DNA from: an uncultured Porphyromonadaceae bacterium
Lineage (GTDB): Bacteria > Bacteroidota > Bacteroidia > Bacteroidales > Muribaculaceae
Direction of reading: 5' to 3'
Assembly (NCBI GenBank): GCA_900548875.1
Contig: URMA01000043.1
Coordinates: forward strand, 1 to 24,232
Length of the DNA: 24,232 bases
How positions within the stretch are numbered: the first letter of the stretch is position 1; each line of letters starts with the position of its first letter. Made by a program: the position numbers and the translations under genes. Below are positions 20,992 through 24,232 of this stretch, piece after piece. The notes below the pieces were generated by a model, which ran no database searches, was not told the origin of the DNA, and saw only the letters and a list, made by a program, of their open reading frames with translations.

Positions 20992-21657
20992 ATGGGCGTT
21001 TGGAGTACACTATTGAAATATGGCGGCAAGGCCGCAAAAGGTGTCGGTACGGCAACGGCGGCTACCGGCAAAAGTATGGGTAAGGCAGTGCTGCACCCTT
21101 CGCAGACCTTGCGTGGTGCAGGACAGGCAGTCAAGACAGCGACTATCGGCGGTGCGGTCGGTTATGTGGGCTGGGAGAAGCTGACCACCGACAAAAGCGT
21201 GGTGCGTATCGTGAGCGATGCCGTTGTGGGCGAATCCGTCACGGATACCATTGCAGGCACGGCGGACGGCGTGCGTGAACTAACGGGCAAGGCCGGAGAA
21301 GCCGTCAGTTCGGTCAGCGGTGCGGTAACCGGCATCGACAACAAACTGAACGGCGTGTCGAACTTTTTGCGACAGGCCTCCGGTGGCGGAGGTCTTGATA
21401 TGTTCGGCAACTTTTTCCGCAACCTTGGCAGCGGCAACGTGTCAGGGTTGAGCATCGCCGGACTGGTTGCGGCGGCGTTCCTCATATTCGGACGCTTCGG
21501 CTGGCTGGGCAAGATTGCCGGCGCATTTCTCGGCATGATGCTCATCGGCAACAATGCGGGTGTCTTCCGCACGCCGGAGACAGAAAACGTGCAACGTACC
21601 CGTACACCTGACTTTTCGGCAGGGGAACAGGCACATGGCGGAGGAATGAGAAGATAG
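20992..21657 (+). CDS. Ala/Gly-rich membrane protein
   Basis: A 221-aa protein rich in Gly, Ala, Val and Thr (GGKAAKGVGTATAATGKSMG near the N-terminus). There is no N-terminal signal peptide. A central amphipathic region (about 60-130) contains repeated VS/VT-type segments. Two close hydrophobic segments near 155-190 (LSIAGLVAAAFLIFG and IAGAFLGMMLIGNNAG) could form a hairpin in the membrane. The C-terminus is short, polar and Gly/Arg-rich. No family is recognised. The composition recalls small membrane-inserting or channel-like proteins. The start at 20992 is the only one fitting the frame; an ATG four bases earlier is out of frame. Confidence 0.75.
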   Translation: MGVWSTLLKYGGKAAKGVGTATAATGKSMGKAVLHPSQTLRGAGQAVKTATIGGAVGYVGWEKLTTDKSVVRIVSDAVVGESVTDTIAGTADGVRELTGKAGEAVSSVSGAVTGIDNKLNGVSNFLRQASGGGGLDMFGNFFRNLGSGNVSGLSIAGLVAAAFLIFGRFGWLGKIAGAFLGMMLIGNNAGVFRTPETENVQRTRTPDFSAGEQAHGGGMRR

Positions 21658-21681
21658 AATACGAATCAAAATGGAAACAGC

Positions 21682-22257
21682 ATGAAATATACAGAAGAAA
21701 TGATCCTGCAATCCGATAGCGGTTATTGTATGCCTTTCGAGGAACAGCAGGGCAAAGACGTGGAGCTGTCGCTCGGCTACGGCGAACAGACCGACCCGGT
21801 GACGGGCGAGAAATTCTTTCATCACGGCATTGACTTCAACGTGCGGTGCTATATGCTTTCCGCCCTTGCCAGCGGCATTGTGTCGGGCGTGGGCAACGAT
21901 TCCGGACACGGCATCTGCCAGACCATCCGCTACGGGGAATATGAGGTGACATACGGAAACCTGTCCAATGTCTTCGCCCAATTCGGACAGCGTGTAAAGG
22001 CCGGACAGACGGTAGCTTTGAGCGGTGACAAACTGCACATGACCGTCCGCTTCAAGGGCGATGAACTGAATCCGTTGGAATTCTTGACAATGCTGTACGG
22101 GAATATCCAGGCAATGCGTCAGGCCGGCGGACACGAAACCGACTATCCCTCCGGTGTAGAGATGGAACTGGGAACCGATTATGACCGGGATAAGAGAGAG
22201 ATAGAGGAACTGATGCTGCGCTTCCTGCCGCACTATATGGAGGATTTGCGGCATTGA
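21682..22257 (+). CDS. M23-fold protein lacking both catalytic histidines
   Basis: A 191-aa protein with an M23/LytM-like core: GEKFFHHGIDF keeps H47 and D51 as in HxxxD, and KLHMTV keeps the last His (H120) of the HxH motif. The two catalytic-type histidines are changed: the YCHLS position reads YGNLS (N93), and the first His of HxH is Lys (K118). Zinc binding may therefore persist without peptidase activity, as in scaffold-type LytM proteins. No signal peptide is seen, unlike the active M23 enzyme at 14252-14905, so it may be cytosolic or exported otherwise. It is probably structural in the complex encoded by this operon. Confidence 0.8.
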   Translation: MKYTEEMILQSDSGYCMPFEEQQGKDVELSLGYGEQTDPVTGEKFFHHGIDFNVRCYMLSALASGIVSGVGNDSGHGICQTIRYGEYEVTYGNLSNVFAQFGQRVKAGQTVALSGDKLHMTVRFKGDELNPLEFLTMLYGNIQAMRQAGGHETDYPSGVEMELGTDYDRDKREIEELMLRFLPHYMEDLRH

Positions 22258-22266
22258 GCATACACC

Positions 22267-22817
22267 TTGCCCCGAAATACGGAGCAGTCGCTACGCCACA
22301 TCTTCACGGTGGGTGCGATGAAGGAGTATTTCTACGAGAATATGCCGAGCATGGCCAATCCGCTCGGACTGGGACATAAGGCCATGCCGCTGGCCTGCAA
22401 GGTGCAGAACCTCCTGATTGCGGATTTCCTGCATTACCTCGCCCTGCGGCATGATGTGTACCTCTCCACTGCGGGCAGTGACATAAAAAAAAACTCCATG
22501 ACGAAGCCCTGACCTATGGCGGCATCATAGACCCGTTGGCGGAACTGGACATCGACATACAGAGTTTCGACATACCGAGGCTTGTCACGGTCTATCCCGA
22601 CCGGGCGGGTGTGCGCTGGTGGACGAAGGCATGGTTCAACAACAGGGAAGAGGGCGAGACATCCGTCGAAATCGAACGGGAGCAGGCGATACGGTTCATG
22701 CAGGACAACATCGAAAAGGACGCATGGCTGGAAGAGTTCTTTCCCCGGCAGATGGAGGTTTACCACAACGCCATCGAGCAGACGAAAGAACAGTTATTGA
22801 AACAGATAAATATATAA
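22267..22817 (+). CDS. 183-aa protein in two frames, joined by a -1 shift at nine A's
   Basis: The first frame (22267-22512) ends early with KKNSMTKP. The second, -1 frame continues without a gap (KKLHDEALTYGG...) to a stop at 22817. Both parts have matching composition and a sensible joined sequence across GSDIKK/KLHDEAL, so they are one gene of about 183 aa. The switch point is A AAA AAC (22488-22494). It could be programmed frameshifting, transcriptional slippage, an inactivating mutation or a sequencing error in the homopolymer. The start is uncertain: TTG at 22267 or ATG at 22318 (MKEYFYENMPSM), because the frame has the previous gene's stop just upstream. No known domain is recognised; it looks soluble. 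Confidence 0.65.
22488..22494 (+). other. Slippery heptamer A AAA AAC
   Basis: The heptamer is in the correct register for the zero frame (AAA at 22489-22491, AAC at 22492-22494) and sits within nine consecutive A's (22485-22493). A single -1 slip puts ribosomes on CTC at 22494 and restores the long downstream frame. No obvious downstream stem or upstream Shine-Dalgarno-like stimulator is seen. Confidence 0.5.
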
Positions 22818-22825
22818 TACACAAT

Positions 22826-24232
22826 ATGGATGGAATCAAACATAGCCGGCAATTCGCAGAAATGGAACGCCTCGTGAGCGACTATTTCCACTGCCACCTT
22901 GCGCCCGTCATGTCGAAGACACAGGCTTACCTCACGAAGAAACAGGGCGAGGAAATGAGGGAGTATTCCACCTCTTTGGGCGGCATACTCAGCGCGATGG
23001 CGTCTGCGGCACAGCCGATGGGCGACCCGTACCAGGTACTCAAGGTCACGGGCGAATGGAACTCGAAGACAACGGAGGACTATATCGGAATGTGCAAGGC
23101 GGAGATTACCGGCTCCAAAGAGATACAGCAAGACCTCGCATACATGGCCGGGCAATGGCGCGATACTGTCGTGCAGGAAATCGGGCGCAAGCGTTACGAT
23201 GAACTGTCGGAACAATTAGGCGGCGACCTTGCCTATGCCTATATGGACTACCGGGTGGAGGAACTGATGATCGACCGGCTGGTCAAGGAGCGTATGCCGA
23301 AATCGTCAGCCGACTACATCATCCGCAAAGCCGCAGAATCAAGCCTGCTTGGACTTTCGCAGACCTTCAACCGCTCGCCGCTTGCTGTGGAAATCGAGGC
23401 ACGGGGCGAAGCCGCCTACCGTCCGAAAGGATGGGAAAAAGGCGCGGGTCGGGTACTGGGCGCAACGGCAGATACCGTGATGATGGGAGGCGTGGGTTCG
23501 TGGGCAACACTGGCGAAGTTTGTCGGGGCGGACGTGGCTATCTCGGCAGTCGCCTCACGCTTCGAGCCTGAAAAGCCTGATACGCTTTCTGTGGAAGAGT
23601 GTATAAGCAAAGGGGTGTTCGGCAGCGAACGGAACGTATTTACGGACTTCCGCAAGGAGGCTGCAACGGTACAGACGGGTGACAGTGCGCTCATCGTGGC
23701 CGCCAACGAGCGGTTGAAGAAGAAAATACCGGTGATGGATTTCAGTTTCCCGAAGTGGATGCAGACACCAAAGTTTACCCCTTTCCAAATGCCAGAAATA
23801 CCCGGACACCCTGAAAAGAAGAATGAACGTGCCGAACGGTACAAGGATGTGCCGCTGGTCGTCGCTCCCGGACAGGAAGAAGCCTATTTGAAGCATTTGG
23901 AGAAATATAAGAATGCAACGGCTGTAACTGCCAAAAAGGAATCAACGCAGCCGGAGACGGAACAGAGGGAAAAAGTGGAGAAAGAGGAACGGCAGGTGGT
24001 TATTCCACGTGAGGAAGAAAAGCAAGAGAGAGAGGCTGTGCAGACCAACACGAACGGATGGAGCGGATTGCTCAGTACGTTGGGATTAGAGGGATTGGGC
24101 GATATCACGGGCAACCTCGGATATGTCATGGCCATGCTGCCCGACATCCTGTTGGGGGCTTTTACCGGCAAGACACAATCGTTGCGCTTTGGGGACAACC
24201 TGCTGCCGATAGCGAGTATTGTGGCCGGTCTG
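22826..24232 (+). CDS. Large protein of the right-arm operon, C-terminus outside window
   Basis: Starts at ATG 22826 (MDGIKHSRQFAEMERLVSDY), 8 bases after the previous stop, and stays open for 469 codons to the window edge. The first 190 residues are helical with no signal peptide. A Gly/Ala-rich, weakly hydrophobic segment (about 210-250, GAGRVLGATADTVMMGGVGS) could insert in a membrane. A long charged Glu/Lys/Gln linker follows (about 350-405). Then come hydrophobic segments (about 425-450, GYVMAMLPDILLGAFTGK, and the last residues). No family is recognised. Its place at the end of the envelope part of the operon suggests a membrane-associated structural component. The frame and composition match its neighbours. 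Confidence 0.8.
   Translation, partial: MDGIKHSRQFAEMERLVSDYFHCHLAPVMSKTQAYLTKKQGEEMREYSTSLGGILSAMASAAQPMGDPYQVLKVTGEWNSKTTEDYIGMCKAEITGSKEIQQDLAYMAGQWRDTVVQEIGRKRYDELSEQLGGDLAYAYMDYRVEELMIDRLVKERMPKSSADYIIRKAAESSLLGLSQTFNRSPLAVEIEARGEAAYRPKGWEKGAGRVLGATADTVMMGGVGSWATLAKFVGADVAISAVASRFEPEKPDTLSVEECISKGVFGSERNVFTDFRKEAATVQTGDSALIVAANERLKKKIPVMDFSFPKWMQTPKFTPFQMPEIPGHPEKKNERAERYKDVPLVVAPGQEEAYLKHLEKYKNATAVTAKKESTQPETEQREKVEKEERQVVIPREEEKQEREAVQTNTNGWSGLLSTLGLEGLGDITGNLGYVMAMLPDILLGAFTGKTQSLRFGDNLLPIASIVAGL

Noticed and set aside
1..24232. Integrase, relaxase, oriT, coupling protein, insertion sequence, tRNA or rRNA
   Set aside because: I looked for their typical motifs and inverted ends and found none. 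The mobile-element assignment rests on the other genes only.

Overview
The window looks like part of a Bacteroidales (Bacteroides, Parabacteroides or Alistipes type) conjugative or integrative mobile element. Three things support this. Promoters match the Bacteroidetes TTTG / TAnnTTTG consensus (15063-15095, 10999-11006, 14910-14917). Strong Shine-Dalgarno sequences are scarce. The gene content (SNF2-type methylase-helicase, ParA with a ribbon-helix-helix partner, ParB-like protein, DUF4099-like protein, Toprim protein, PH-domain protein, M23 peptidases) is that of Bacteroidales mobile elements. No integrase, relaxase, coupling protein, VirB4, rRNA, tRNA or CRISPR array is visible. Both ends are cut inside genes. 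All family names come from reading the protein sequence; no database search was run.

Left arm (1-10547), all on the minus strand: a maintenance module of widely spaced genes. From high to low coordinate it holds two unknown proteins (74 and 210 aa), a 1657-aa adenine-methylase/helicase fusion, parA, its ribbon-helix-helix partner, a 577-aa ParB-like protein with a Cys cluster, and the start of a further gene. Four genes are preceded by long noncoding leaders of 424-588 bp (the fourth shares its gap with the abiE operators) that resemble each other and carry strong hairpins. Upstream of parA is an array of TAGTRNNTACTA palindromes, the best candidate for a partition site.

Middle (10869-14103), plus strand: a more AT-rich cargo operon. 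It has an AbiE-type type IV toxin-antitoxin pair with two large palindromic operators in front. Through ATGA overlaps it runs into a PP-loop ATPase of the Dph6/MJ0570 type, followed by a corrinoid adenosyltransferase. The operon therefore joins a stability/defence pair to cobamide-related genes.

Right arm (14252-24232): a minus-strand secreted M23 peptidase diverges from a GC-richer, tightly packed plus-strand operon that leaves the window. The operon encodes, in order, a DUF4099-like protein, a 74-aa protein, a 525-aa protein with one hydrophobic segment, a Toprim protein, a PH-domain membrane protein, two tandem secreted helical paralogues, an Ala/Gly-rich membrane protein, an M23-fold protein lacking both catalytic histidines, a protein split by a frameshift at nine A's, and a large membrane-associated protein. 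The later genes look like an envelope-associated complex, possibly part of a transfer apparatus, but no canonical conjugation gene proves this.
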